Shown: in pieces, positions 26,649 to 37,145 of the stretch | Numbering within the stretch: the first letter of the stretch is position 1 | How the letters are laid out: every line of letters starts with the position of its first letter | From: a virus | Virus record (IMG/VR): IMGVR_UViG_3300033145_003080 | Coordinates: 85,038-149,037 of that record | Reading direction: 5' to 3' (one strand) | DNA length: 64,000 bases | Notes under the pieces: model-generated | Database searches by the model: none | What the model saw: only the letters and a program-made list of their open reading frames with translations | What the model was told of the DNA's origin: nothing | Program-made: the position numbers and the translations under genes

Positions 26649-27005
26649 ATGAACATAATAAATAAAAGCATTGATGATTTTATTGATCGAAAAACGTCCA
26701 AGATTACTTTGCTGGGCAAAGAACTGAACTGCACTTTCTCAGCGATACCGGCCAAGGATAAGTTCGACAATGATATTTTCGAAGTGGATAGAGAAATAGT
26801 AAAAGCCTACTACCCAGAGTTTAAGACATTTGCTAAACAGGTATTTGGTATTGAAAAAGATAATGGGTTTACTGATACGGAGGGCGTATTTCACCCAGGT
26901 ACTGGTGAGGACATTATTCCTTATGACTCAATGTACCTTGCTGATGAAAGACTTTATACACGAGACTATATGATCAAAAATATAATGAAACAGAGGGCTG
27001 AATAA
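26649..27005 (+). CDS. Small acidic protein (118 aa), unknown
   Basis: No clear ribosome site; it starts 10 bases after the previous stop. Mixed alpha/beta with an Asp/Lys-rich middle and a helical, basic C-terminus (RLYTRDYMIKNIMKQRAE). Its stop overlaps the start of the 3196-residue gene by one base (TAATG), which implies coupled translation and perhaps a chaperone or adaptor role for the giant fibre. Function unknown. Confidence 0.45.
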   Translation: MNIINKSIDDFIDRKTSKITLLGKELNCTFSAIPAKDKFDNDIFEVDREIVKAYYPEFKTFAKQVFGIEKDNGFTDTEGVFHPGTGEDIIPYDSMYLADERLYTRDYMIKNIMKQRAE

Positions 27006-30000
27006 TGCCTTCAATAAGAAATTGGGATACTGCTAATCTTGTTATGTCAATTGCTCCAAATGCATTAAAGCTCGGTGATAACCCCGTACCATTTAATAGT
27101 GGTACGTTTCCTGTTTATCAAGGTGGGAGTGCCGGAAGTAAGATAACGGGAATCTTGACAAATATGTTAAGTGGATATGGGTATGCGGATGGAAAGATAA
27201 AATTTGATAAAGTTGATGACCGCATTGCAGAAGATAAAAACATACCTATAACAGATGCTAGTAAATTTACTGTAGAGGTCTGGTTAGATTATATCAGTGG
27301 TGGTGGGGCAGGAACATTTTACAGTGAGGGTGATGACGGAAATAATTTTATTGAATTTTTACATGGTGTTGGCAATGATAAAATTTGGATAAGATATTGC
27401 GTTGGGGGTACAATTAAAGAAGCAATTAGTACACAACGAATAAATGTACCAGGTTTATGGCACATAGCTGCCCGCAAGGACGGTGCAACACTACAACTTT
27501 TTATTAATGGCGTTGAGGTTTCTGGGTATGATGCTCAAGATACCTATAATTTAGGGAGTAAAACTTTTTTAGGTGGTGCAAATATCGGAAGTGCCAAAAG
27601 GGGAGCGGTGGCACAAAATTTTTATGGTGGTGGGATGTACCAAGTAAATATATACGACGACGCTATTTCAGATGCTCGTATCTTAGCTAACTACAATGCA
27701 GGTAAGTGGAATGATGGAATACGTGGTGTTGACAATGAAGACGATACAATAACTCTCACAGACCCAGCTAATTTAGTTCCACCGCCAGCTAGTGTAACTA
27801 AATTTAGTGATTCAAAATATGCAAAACTTCTTGGTGTCAGAGAACAAATGGTGGCAAATAATGATACATTTATACCACTTTACATAAACGAACACCATAT
27901 AAACGATGATAGTGGTTTCTTTACAAATGTAAAAAATGCCAATGGTTCTGATATAATACCAACTACTATTGAAGGTATCGAAATACCAATGGAGCTTATA
28001 TCGTTTAATAAAGCTGGTGAAACTATAACTGCCGTAATTCAAGTTCCCTCTGTTTTGGCATCAAGTAATTTTGTAATAGCTTTACAATATGGTGGTGACA
28101 CCGCGGCAAGAACCAAAGCATCTACTTTAGTATGGTCTGATTGTTATGGTGGAAGTATTGATTATGCCTTAGTTGCTCATGGAGAAGAAACAGAGGCCGA
28201 CTTAACAGATGCGAGTGGGAATTATACTGCCACTGATGCGGACATTACTTATGCTCAAAACGGAAAAATTTTAAAGGCGCCAAAAGGAAATGGTACTAAT
28301 TCTATTTCGGATTGGGGAAATGTCACAGAACTTAATTCTGTTACGAAATTTACAACAATGTTATGGGCTACGTATGAAATAGTGAACGAGCATGTCGATT
28401 TATGGGCAAAATATATCAATGGTTCTAATCAATTACGCTTTTTTTCATTTACTGATGGAAAAACTTACTTTGTTATAAAAAATGCAGGTACTTCCAGTTC
28501 GTATTATACAACATCATTAAATACAACCTTAAAAAATGTTGTGTGTGTATATGATGGAGACGGTGTATCGGATGCTGATAAAACCAAGGTGTATACAAAC
28601 GGTCTGGCGGAAACACTGACGTTTACCGGAGAAGCACAGCCAGCATCTACACCAGATTTATCAGCGACGACTTTTGCGTTGATGAACATTCCAGTTGGCT
28701 TTCCACCCGAGCCCCTAACAGCAGCCCCTGAAGGGATTTTAGATGAGTTTCGTTTGATAGCAGGAGCTCTTTCAGCTAACCAGATTTCTTTACATTATGA
28801 TAATGAATCTACTTATGAAGTAAATGGGCTTTGGGACTTTGGTCCAAAAAAGGATTTATTTGATCAGTTTATAGAGTTAAAAGCCTCAACAATCACGTTT
28901 TCAGTTGGCACAGCTGCTGCGAGCGCCGATGAATATGTGACCAAAACTATATCGGGCGCAATGCCAACGGCTGTTATCCAAAATGGCGTGCTTACCTTTT
29001 CTGTTCCACAGATAAATCCATATATTGGCGTAGGCGATAAGGTTGAGTTAGATGATGGATCCCCGTTCTATATATATCTTAATGAAAAAATAGACACCAG
29101 ACAGTGGAAGGTGCATGATGCTTTTGGGGATTTTCCGGACGATAAAACGACACCTCTGCCGGTAACTACTATTGACAAAACATTCAACGATGTTCGTGCA
29201 GCAATTAATGGTGATACGTCTGGTGCTTATGCTCTTATGGGTAATCAACACGATTTGATTTCTAAAAGAGCGATGCTTCGAATAGCATGTTATGAGATGT
29301 ATGATGATATGGGTGCGAATACACTTTCTATTTCAAATTTATGGGTTGTTGACGACAAATACAGAGTGAAAATATATACACCACGAAATATTTCCATTGA
29401 ATGCAATAAAAGTCAAAAACACATTAGGGGGAGGGCCGACCTTGGGGGTTATCGAGTAGCATCATCTTCAAATGTTATTAATATGGCTGGCAGCAGGGTA
29501 ATTATTGACGGGTTGGGCGTTGGGGATAATGGTTATAGCCCCGGATATGCAATCAGGATTGACAGTAACAACGAGCGGTGTCAGGTGATTAATAATGTGG
29601 TGTTTAAATCTACTAATGGTATCGAGGTCATTGCCACAGCTCCGGAAGAATATACAATCGCCAACAATATCGTAAGAGACTGTAGCAAAGGAATTATCCT
29701 TAACCCATCGTCAACAATAGGTGGCGCCTGTTTTGATAATGATGTCGTAAATTGCTCGATTGCCGGTATCGAATATAGCGGAAACAACCTTACTGAGATA
29801 GCCAATAATATTGTTCAGGATTGTGGAACTGATATTGAAGATAATAGCGTAGGGCTTTCTAATGTGAGTAACTGTATTACGAGTGACGCTTCATGTGCTG
29901 GTGGGGTTAATTGCCACCCAAGCACTTCCCTTAAATTTGAAGATAAGGTGAATTATGATTACCGCCCTCATATAAGCGACACAGTAGCCTACACTGGTGG

Positions 30001-33000
30001 TGCTGGTCTTGATTTATCAACAAATTCAAAATACGGGTTTGTCAAAGACATTGATGGCGAAGAGATTGATAGTACCTGGTGCATTGGCGCTTTTCATAAA
30101 ACGCCAGAAGTAACATTCAGTGTTGGTCCAGACACTGACATAAAAGTAGCAGCTAATTACTCAATTGCTGACGCAATTATGACATTCAGCGCCGCGCAGA
30201 CGCATGAACTATTAAGTGCAGGATGTGTAGTTACCGATGCTGGTACCAGTCATCTTCTTAAGCGGAAGATATCTAATACCAAATGGGAAGTAACTGATTT
30301 TGACGGAACTCCGGCTTCTGATGCTGCAGGTCCAGTTACTATAATAACCATAAAACACCATACAACAAATCTGTATGATCTGATAACTGATTCTGCAGAA
30401 GTAACTCACATCTTTAATCGATTAGGGTCAATTAATTTAGCAGCAACTGATATAAACGTTAAAGTGGCCTGTGTGGCCGGCGTTTCATCCAGGACATCTA
30501 AAGTTGATGATTATACTTGTGATAGGCATAGGCATGTTGATATATTTGCTCCAGACCTTTCAAACGCCGATTATCTCGAGTCAAATCAGAATCGAAAACA
30601 CAATGGCAAATGGGGAGAGCTTTCTTATATTTCGAGCACAACAGATTTCCCTGCAAACCAACCTCATGAAATATACGGTGACCGGGGTGGCTACGGTATA
30701 ATTTTTAATAGCGGGGCTGACTTCTGCACTGTCAAAGGGGTTCAACTCTCTTCTTCTATTGATGGCGTTTTGATCGACGGTGCTAAAAACATTATTGTTG
30801 AAGACAACATTGTAAAGGATTGTAAAGGTAATGGAATTACGGTAACCGGTAAGGAAAAGTCGAATGAAAACCTGATAGCAAAAAATATTATTTACCAGTG
30901 TGGTGGAAGTGGAATAGAAATTCAACATGGTGCAGCATTCGAAACTTATTATGAAGCAAAATTTGGAACTCCTGCTGATAATGGTTTTATCATAACATCA
31001 ATATTCGGACATTCTCATATTTTTAAAAAATATACTGTTACTGTAACTTTCGGCGTTGAAAATGAAATAGATTGGTATCCCGGGCGAATTGTTATTACTG
31101 TTGATCCTGGTTCAACTTTTGATGATATCCTGACAAGTGGAAATATATTTGGTACACCATGGGCCACATTGGCAGCTGATGGAACAAATCCGGTAAATTC
31201 ATTATCAGAAACACGAATGGAAGACGCCGTAACCTTGCTTGAGTATCATGAAGACGGTTTAGGTATTAGCCATTATATTTATAATAATACAATATCAAAA
31301 TGTCAACGCGGCATTTATATAGAAACGCTGGCTACCCAGGACTGGATGACAAATGTTGCGGTTCTTAGGAATAATGCCATTTCTGAATGTGATTTTCAGA
31401 ATTATTATTCTACTCATGTGTTTCCCATTACAATACTTGCCGAAAACAATTGGTCTGATGACCAATCAATATATAACTTTTATGGATCAGGTAATAGTGA
31501 TACTCTTATTTCTATATTTGTTAATCCTTTTGCAGAAGATTATCGTATATCATTATATGATTTAGAGAGAATGGAAGGTATAAATCTTGTTGCCGATGAA
31601 AATTTTCAGATAGAGCATGATAATGTTGGGATTAAATATGCAACATATCCTCGATGGGCTATTGGTGCAAATACATGGAAATTTCGGAAGAAATCTATTC
31701 ATTGTTCAGTTGGGGCTGAAGGTGGAAATCTTGATGAGTTTCCAAGTGGTCGAGAAATAACTATTGAAAATGGGATAGCTCAATTTAATGAGAACAATGA
31801 TATAGGTGCTGACATTGGTATTGGTGACAGAATTCAATATGATGATGGAGGTCCTGAATATTGCTATCTTGCTGAGAAAGGTGCTCAGCACAGGTGGTGT
31901 GTGGTTGATGGGAGTGGAAATCAGATAATAAGCCTTGCCACCAAAGATGTAACAGATTTTACTCGAGTGTCAAATAGTCTTGAAGACGCCTTTAATACAG
32001 ACATTACTGCCGAGTTCCCTGATATAAATAACAAAGATATTGTTTCTGATGCTGTTGATTTATGTGTATGGTGTTGCGATGATAATGATACCATAGATGA
32101 TGTCGATGAGGTTGTAATAAACGATTGGGACACAAGTCCATTTTACAGAATATATGTACAAACGCCTTGGGATATTCGAACTCAATGCATGTCGCAGCAG
32201 AGAAATACTGGTGTGTGGGATGGGTATCGTATTAGATCGACACAGGCTCCAAATGGCTTTTCGGGGATAGTCATCAATATTGTTAATACAAATCATGTTG
32301 TAATCGAAGGTCTTTCTGTAGAGCCACACAATACGTTAGGAGTCGGCATAGGTACCAACTCCAATAGAGATGGTATCATAATTAGTAAGAATGTGATCAA
32401 AAATGGTAACATCGGTATCGAAATTTTAGGAACTGAGGGACGCGGAAACCGGGTATATGGTAATATTCTTTATGATCAAATACAGACTAATATCTCAACT
32501 GATGGTGGTAGTGTAATTAACAATACTGCTGTTGGCACATCTGTTAATGGTATTTTGGTGGAGAACGCTTTAGATGAAAGTGTAAACAATATTTGTCAAG
32601 ACCAAACAGCGATATGTTTTGGTGGATTTGGAAAAATACGCGCTTGTGTAAGTAGTGATGGTTCTGCTGGAAGTGATGATGGCTGTATATCAAATGCAAC
32701 ATTAAATTTTGTTGACAAACCAGGTAAAGATTTTCATCTTCATAGAGGTGATTGGCATGCGCTTAATCGTGGTACAAAAAGAGGTTTTCTTTTCCAATTC
32801 AAACTTGACACAAGTGCATATACTGACTATTCATTTTACCGTGATATTGATAATGAGTCAATGAATAATGATGAGTGGTCTATCGGAGCGGACTCAATGA
32901 TAGACCTTGAAACTATTGACTTATATTTTTCAGCCTCTCGAGACACAACTGATTTTAAACAAGGCGCCAGCCCATATCTTGAAATACTAAATGGCATAAT

Positions 33001-36000
33001 GACATTTTCAGAATCTCAAGATCACCAAAAAATTGGCATTGGGGATAAAGTTGATTATGATATTGGCAATAAAATTTGTTATTTATATCAGAAGATTTCA
33101 GATACAATGTGGGAAGTGCGTGATAAATTTGGAATTGCCCCGCTTAATACAAGTGGTCCTGTTGATTTGAATGCAATCAATAAGGCGTTCACAGTTTCTA
33201 CTCATTATATTTTTGATGAAACTGATTCAGAAAGCATTCAGCAGTTTCTTGGTGACAGCAACAATCCATTTCTCCATTTAAGATCAGCGCGATATAGGCT
33301 GCACCTTTCAATGTATAAGCATAATGTAGACCAGGAATATACCACATTAAGATATTTCGATACTAATGAAAGCAATTATTTAAGATTATTTGCTCCAAAA
33401 GATATTAGAAATCAATGTAATGTTTCTCAGGCTCATAATGGCAGCACATATTCAGGGGCTCAAAGAATTAATATACAGGCGGATACCCATCACGCCCTCA
33501 GCATTTATGTACCTCATGTTTGGATTGATGGTATTCTTGTCAGTGGAGACAATGCTAATGACACAGACTCGATAAGGTTGTATAATTCAAGAAATTGCAA
33601 AATAGTTAATAACATGTTAATGAGTGGTCCTAATGGTATCAAGCCGATTGATATGGGACATGATGATTTTACCGGTGATCATTTTGAAGGTTCAATCAGA
33701 ACTGATATATGGCATACGAATTTTTATAGCAATTGGGAATTAAGAAATGTTCCCGGTATTGGATATGTAGCAATACCTGAATGGGCTCAGATTAGTGTTA
33801 AAGATAATTTAACAGATCCTGGGACTTTAAAGGTAGGTGATTTTGATTATGAACTCGGAATGGTATTGGGTTCTGATGATTCTGTTGGTCAAAAACTTCG
33901 TTTTATTTTAGAAGACGGTGGTGGAATAAAAGCAGAATGTAATTGGGAAAATGGAGTTCTCAGCTTTGGTGGATCAACGCTCAATTTCCCATGGAAATTC
34001 AATCGTGAATATAAAATGCGCCTTGTCCGAGGTGGCACGATAACTTCTGATGGTTTATACGAGGATGATGCTGGCGAAGACAGCACTACTTCTCTTTATT
34101 ATCTTGATAATTTTAACGAAGGGGATGGCGAAGGCACCGAGAAATGGATTAAACATCCTGGAACATACACCTCATGGTCAGGAAGCCATTGGATTGAAGT
34201 AGAAGGACCGAAGGCTCATGGGTTCAGCTATATTGATCTTTGGGTTGCATCTGAACCTCTTCCTGGTGGTACAAAGCTTGTTGGGAGAAACGCAAATAAT
34301 ATAATTGTTAACAATGTTGCTTTCGATAAAGAAGAGAATGGAATTATAACATCAAATACAGATATTCTTTATAATAATACTGTTGATGACTGTGTTGAGT
34401 ATTGTTATCATAATGAAACAACTGATGTGTTAATTAATAATATTGGGCAAAGGGGTGGAACTAATGATTTTTATAATGGTGATACTGCTGAATTCTGTAT
34501 TGCAAGCGACACATCTCTTGTGGTTACTGGCGAAAATAGAAATATAAATAGTCTCATACTCACATTTGTTGATAAGATCAGCACGCCGGAAGAGCGCGAT
34601 TATCATTTAGAACTTACTTCCGATGATAGTGCAATATGGTCTGCAAAAATGCTGACTGGAAATCCTGATTATCCGTTTGATTTTGATGGTGGTGGCGTTC
34701 CACGTCTTAGAAAATGGGATCGTGGTGCATTGGAATACCAAACCAAAAGGGTTGTTTATGCTATTGGCGATAACGGCATAGACCATCAGACAAAACCGTC
34801 AATCGGAAGTGTAACATATGTAATCGAAGAAAATGCTGGAAAAAGTTATATAACTTTTTCTACACCCCAAACCAATCAAAGCATGGGTATCGGCAGTCAA
34901 GTAGTAGATATTGGAAGTCCATTTTCAAATGGGTGTCTTATTATAGAGAAAATAGATGAGTCGAAATGGTTAGTTGCTGATTATATTGGTGACAACGTTT
35001 CAGATAAATCCGGTTCTGTTTATAGTATTTATAGAGTTTTTAATACATTGTGGAGCGCTTTAGACACTTCTGGATTTATTAGTTCTATTTATTTAAATTC
35101 TTCTTCTTTTCAGGCTGTTGGGGTTCGTGTTGAATTAATTTGTTATAATGAGGGTCGTGGCAGGTCGGTTGAACAAGCGTTGAATGTGGACTATATTGGG
35201 TGTGATAAACATCATAATTTAAGAATCAAAACTCCTTCTGATACAATTACCGAATGCAATTCTTCACAAAGACATGATGGGTTGTATGATGAGGGTTATA
35301 AATTTGAGCCGGAAATATTTGAAGATAGCATTGCTTCGATGTATTTCTTTCAGACTACATATATTGAAATAGAAGGCATTCTTCTTAATGCCGATGAGCA
35401 GTTTAAAGATGGTATCAATTTATTTGATTGTCGTGATGCATACGTCGGATACAATGTGGTAAAGGATTGTGGTGGGAATGGAATTGTACTCCAACCATCT
35501 GTTAATCCGGAAGATGTTGTATTCAACAATCTCGTATATGATTGTGTTCGTGATGGTATTGTTGTAATAGCTGAATATAGTGCATTCTTTTCGATACTAA
35601 TCAGAATAAATAATAATACGGTTGTGAATTGCAGAAGAGCTTTTTATCTTGAAAAATTTGATGAAGAGTATGGTGCGGGGTTGTCAATTGAATTAAGAAA
35701 CAATATTGCTCAAGATTCGAAGTATCAAGATTATGTATCAACTTATGAAAATCATTTTGGAAGATTCGCGTTATATAATTGTATAAGCAGCGATTTATCA
35801 TCATGGCTATTCCCCGGGACTGGGAATATAAAAAATCAATATGTAAGATTTATTGGTAGACCAAATAATTTTAATTTACACAAAGTTAGTGATGGCTTCG
35901 CTGTAGATAATGCACTTGATTTAAGTACTGATTGGCTCCTTCCCTTCTTCGATGACATTGGTGGCAGGGAAAGAGATCCGAATGAATATGACATTGGTGC

Positions 36001-36595
36001 TTTTGAAATGGTTGATATAATAGGTTCTGGTGATTTAATTACTGGACCTGTAGCAATTGATGGGGCTGGGTCAGAATCGATGGAATTCCCGATAATGACA
36101 TTATATCTTCGTGAGACGGAAGGCGACTACCTTCCTCATGTTGATCCGAGATGGCAATTCACAGATATAGAAGGTGCTGATCCAGATTATGATATAAATG
36201 CATTCCTTGCTTTACAGTCAACTGCAGACAATGTTATTATTTATGTACAGGGTGGAAAGGTGTTTCAGGGAACTTTTGAACTTCAAGACAGAAACCCGCG
36301 AGAAGTTCTTATTAAGACTTATCCGCTTGAAGCGTATCTTGGTCCTGCTTCTCATATATATGTCGGTCCTATTGTTGATGATGCCAGTGATCAGAAATTT
36401 TTGACATACGATGGCATGAAAGTATATAGTGATGATGCTGCCGCACAAGATTATCTTATTAATAATACCGCGGCAACTAAAGCACTTAAATTTATAAATT
36501 CCATTGTACAGGTAAATATGGACAGTGTAATTGATAATGTTACCGACGCAACAGTTGGTGTTACTCATTCGATAATCATATATAGAAACGGATAA
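27005..36595 (+). CDS. Giant modular fibre/adhesin with LamG-like and repeated beta-helix modules (3196 aa)
   Basis: Residues ~85-235 form a LamG/concanavalin-like fold (FTVEVWLDY, PGLWHIAARKDGATLQLFI). A DUF2341-like segment follows (~290-390, FIPLYINEHHINDDSGFFTN) and a second LamG-like domain (~450-590). From ~628 to ~3010 there are five modules. Each opens with a short beta sandwich (SVG/AIG ... ITFS-x-Q ... IGIGD-x-V ... KW-V-D) and continues with a right-handed parallel beta helix full of N-N-I/V rungs (ANNIVRDCSKGI). Each closes with a choice-of-anchor-Q-like end (D-x-DG...W-x-IGAfE). Module starts are near residues 628, 1035, 1565, 1972 and 2584. A unique C-terminal part follows. No signal peptide. 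It is probably a long tail fibre or appendage that binds, and may cleave, a surface polysaccharide. Confidence 0.7.
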   Translation: MPSIRNWDTANLVMSIAPNALKLGDNPVPFNSGTFPVYQGGSAGSKITGILTNMLSGYGYADGKIKFDKVDDRIAEDKNIPITDASKFTVEVWLDYISGGGAGTFYSEGDDGNNFIEFLHGVGNDKIWIRYCVGGTIKEAISTQRINVPGLWHIAARKDGATLQLFINGVEVSGYDAQDTYNLGSKTFLGGANIGSAKRGAVAQNFYGGGMYQVNIYDDAISDARILANYNAGKWNDGIRGVDNEDDTITLTDPANLVPPPASVTKFSDSKYAKLLGVREQMVANNDTFIPLYINEHHINDDSGFFTNVKNANGSDIIPTTIEGIEIPMELISFNKAGETITAVIQVPSVLASSNFVIALQYGGDTAARTKASTLVWSDCYGGSIDYALVAHGEETEADLTDASGNYTATDADITYAQNGKILKAPKGNGTNSISDWGNVTELNSVTKFTTMLWATYEIVNEHVDLWAKYINGSNQLRFFSFTDGKTYFVIKNAGTSSSYYTTSLNTTLKNVVCVYDGDGVSDADKTKVYTNGLAETLTFTGEAQPASTPDLSATTFALMNIPVGFPPEPLTAAPEGILDEFRLIAGALSANQISLHYDNESTYEVNGLWDFGPKKDLFDQFIELKASTITFSVGTAAASADEYVTKTISGAMPTAVIQNGVLTFSVPQINPYIGVGDKVELDDGSPFYIYLNEKIDTRQWKVHDAFGDFPDDKTTPLPVTTIDKTFNDVRAAINGDTSGAYALMGNQHDLISKRAMLRIACYEMYDDMGANTLSISNLWVVDDKYRVKIYTPRNISIECNKSQKHIRGRADLGGYRVASSSNVINMAGSRVIIDGLGVGDNGYSPGYAIRIDSNNERCQVINNVVFKSTNGIEVIATAPEEYTIANNIVRDCSKGIILNPSSTIGGACFDNDVVNCSIAGIEYSGNNLTEIANNIVQDCGTDIEDNSVGLSNVSNCITSDASCAGGVNCHPSTSLKFEDKVNYDYRPHISDTVAYTGGAGLDLSTNSKYGFVKDIDGEEIDSTWCIGAFHKTPEVTFSVGPDTDIKVAANYSIADAIMTFSAAQTHELLSAGCVVTDAGTSHLLKRKISNTKWEVTDFDGTPASDAAGPVTIITIKHHTTNLYDLITDSAEVTHIFNRLGSINLAATDINVKVACVAGVSSRTSKVDDYTCDRHRHVDIFAPDLSNADYLESNQNRKHNGKWGELSYISSTTDFPANQPHEIYGDRGGYGIIFNSGADFCTVKGVQLSSSIDGVLIDGAKNIIVEDNIVKDCKGNGITVTGKEKSNENLIAKNIIYQCGGSGIEIQHGAAFETYYEAKFGTPADNGFIITSIFGHSHIFKKYTVTVTFGVENEIDWYPGRIVITVDPGSTFDDILTSGNIFGTPWATLAADGTNPVNSLSETRMEDAVTLLEYHEDGLGISHYIYNNTISKCQRGIYIETLATQDWMTNVAVLRNNAISECDFQNYYSTHVFPITILAENNWSDDQSIYNFYGSGNSDTLISIFVNPFAEDYRISLYDLERMEGINLVADENFQIEHDNVGIKYATYPRWAIGANTWKFRKKSIHCSVGAEGGNLDEFPSGREITIENGIAQFNENNDIGADIGIGDRIQYDDGGPEYCYLAEKGAQHRWCVVDGSGNQIISLATKDVTDFTRVSNSLEDAFNTDITAEFPDINNKDIVSDAVDLCVWCCDDNDTIDDVDEVVINDWDTSPFYRIYVQTPWDIRTQCMSQQRNTGVWDGYRIRSTQAPNGFSGIVINIVNTNHVVIEGLSVEPHNTLGVGIGTNSNRDGIIISKNVIKNGNIGIEILGTEGRGNRVYGNILYDQIQTNISTDGGSVINNTAVGTSVNGILVENALDESVNNICQDQTAICFGGFGKIRACVSSDGSAGSDDGCISNATLNFVDKPGKDFHLHRGDWHALNRGTKRGFLFQFKLDTSAYTDYSFYRDIDNESMNNDEWSIGADSMIDLETIDLYFSASRDTTDFKQGASPYLEILNGIMTFSESQDHQKIGIGDKVDYDIGNKICYLYQKISDTMWEVRDKFGIAPLNTSGPVDLNAINKAFTVSTHYIFDETDSESIQQFLGDSNNPFLHLRSARYRLHLSMYKHNVDQEYTTLRYFDTNESNYLRLFAPKDIRNQCNVSQAHNGSTYSGAQRINIQADTHHALSIYVPHVWIDGILVSGDNANDTDSIRLYNSRNCKIVNNMLMSGPNGIKPIDMGHDDFTGDHFEGSIRTDIWHTNFYSNWELRNVPGIGYVAIPEWAQISVKDNLTDPGTLKVGDFDYELGMVLGSDDSVGQKLRFILEDGGGIKAECNWENGVLSFGGSTLNFPWKFNREYKMRLVRGGTITSDGLYEDDAGEDSTTSLYYLDNFNEGDGEGTEKWIKHPGTYTSWSGSHWIEVEGPKAHGFSYIDLWVASEPLPGGTKLVGRNANNIIVNNVAFDKEENGIITSNTDILYNNTVDDCVEYCYHNETTDVLINNIGQRGGTNDFYNGDTAEFCIASDTSLVVTGENRNINSLILTFVDKISTPEERDYHLELTSDDSAIWSAKMLTGNPDYPFDFDGGGVPRLRKWDRGALEYQTKRVVYAIGDNGIDHQTKPSIGSVTYVIEENAGKSYITFSTPQTNQSMGIGSQVVDIGSPFSNGCLIIEKIDESKWLVADYIGDNVSDKSGSVYSIYRVFNTLWSALDTSGFISSIYLNSSSFQAVGVRVELICYNEGRGRSVEQALNVDYIGCDKHHNLRIKTPSDTITECNSSQRHDGLYDEGYKFEPEIFEDSIASMYFFQTTYIEIEGILLNADEQFKDGINLFDCRDAYVGYNVVKDCGGNGIVLQPSVNPEDVVFNNLVYDCVRDGIVVIAEYSAFFSILIRINNNTVVNCRRAFYLEKFDEEYGAGLSIELRNNIAQDSKYQDYVSTYENHFGRFALYNCISSDLSSWLFPGTGNIKNQYVRFIGRPNNFNLHKVSDGFAVDNALDLSTDWLLPFFDDIGGRERDPNEYDIGAFEMVDIIGSGDLITGPVAIDGAGSESMEFPIMTLYLRETEGDYLPHVDPRWQFTDIEGADPDYDINAFLALQSTADNVIIYVQGGKVFQGTFELQDRNPREVLIKTYPLEAYLGPASHIYVGPIVDDASDQKFLTYDGMKVYSDDAAAQDYLINNTAATKALKFINSIVQVNMDSVIDNVTDATVGVTHSIIIYRNG
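28885..35990 (+). repeat. Five tandem protein-level modules in the giant fibre gene
   Basis: Modules of about 400-610 codons begin near 28890, 30110, 31700, 32920 and 34755. They share order (beta sandwich, beta helix, D-x-DG...IGAfE end) but have low identity, so they are old duplications. Module 4 contains an extra beta-sandwich insertion (about residues 2220-2450). Confidence 0.6.
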
Positions 36596-36610
36596 TAAAA
36601 GGGGTATATC

Positions 36611-37129
36611 ATGCCACAAAAAATATTTAGAAAATATGGAGTCTCAACAACTATTGATTTTACGCTATCGGATCCTACAGGAATAGATATTATTACTACC
36701 GCAGTGCATGTTTCTGGTGACACAAATATATCTATAGACGGTGCTGCAGAAAAGGTAACTGTAAATGGATTTATTAATGTTGACCAAGGGTATAGAATAA
36801 CTCTTGAGGCATCAGAAATGATTGGAAAAAGTATTAGAGTTCCAACAGTTGATCAAACCGCTTCTAAAATTTGGAAAGACGAAACGTTAATTATTGAAAC
36901 ATATGGGCACATAGATGCGCAACATCAAATCCCTGACCTTTTAACGTTGATTGATGGTGTGACTGTTGAGCATATCAATGAGTTGTTAATGGCAATGGTT
37001 AACGGCCAATTTGAAAAAAATGTTCCGGCGGATGGGGATATAACCTTTTTCAAACGTGACAACACAACACCATTAACAGTTATTCATGTTGATGAAGATG
37101 ATGGTATAAGAACCAGAATTTCTCCGTAA
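36611..37129 (+). CDS. Fibre-associated protein (172 aa)
   Basis: AAAAGGGGT precedes ATG. The N-terminus KYGVSTTIDFTLSDPTGIDI and the phrase ETYGHIDAQH (~95-104) resemble small fibre-attached proteins that carry a beta domain with a G-x-D-A-Q-H end. The C-terminus (NGQFEKNVPADGDITFFKRD, then NTTPLTVIHVDEDDG) is like the N-F-K-x-D-G-T phrase of fibre partners. Likely a fibre adaptor or attachment protein. The resemblance is from memory. Confidence 0.45.
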   Translation: MPQKIFRKYGVSTTIDFTLSDPTGIDIITTAVHVSGDTNISIDGAAEKVTVNGFINVDQGYRITLEASEMIGKSIRVPTVDQTASKIWKDETLIIETYGHIDAQHQIPDLLTLIDGVTVEHINELLMAMVNGQFEKNVPADGDITFFKRDNTTPLTVIHVDEDDGIRTRISP

Positions 37130-37145
37130 CAATAAGAGGTAATTA

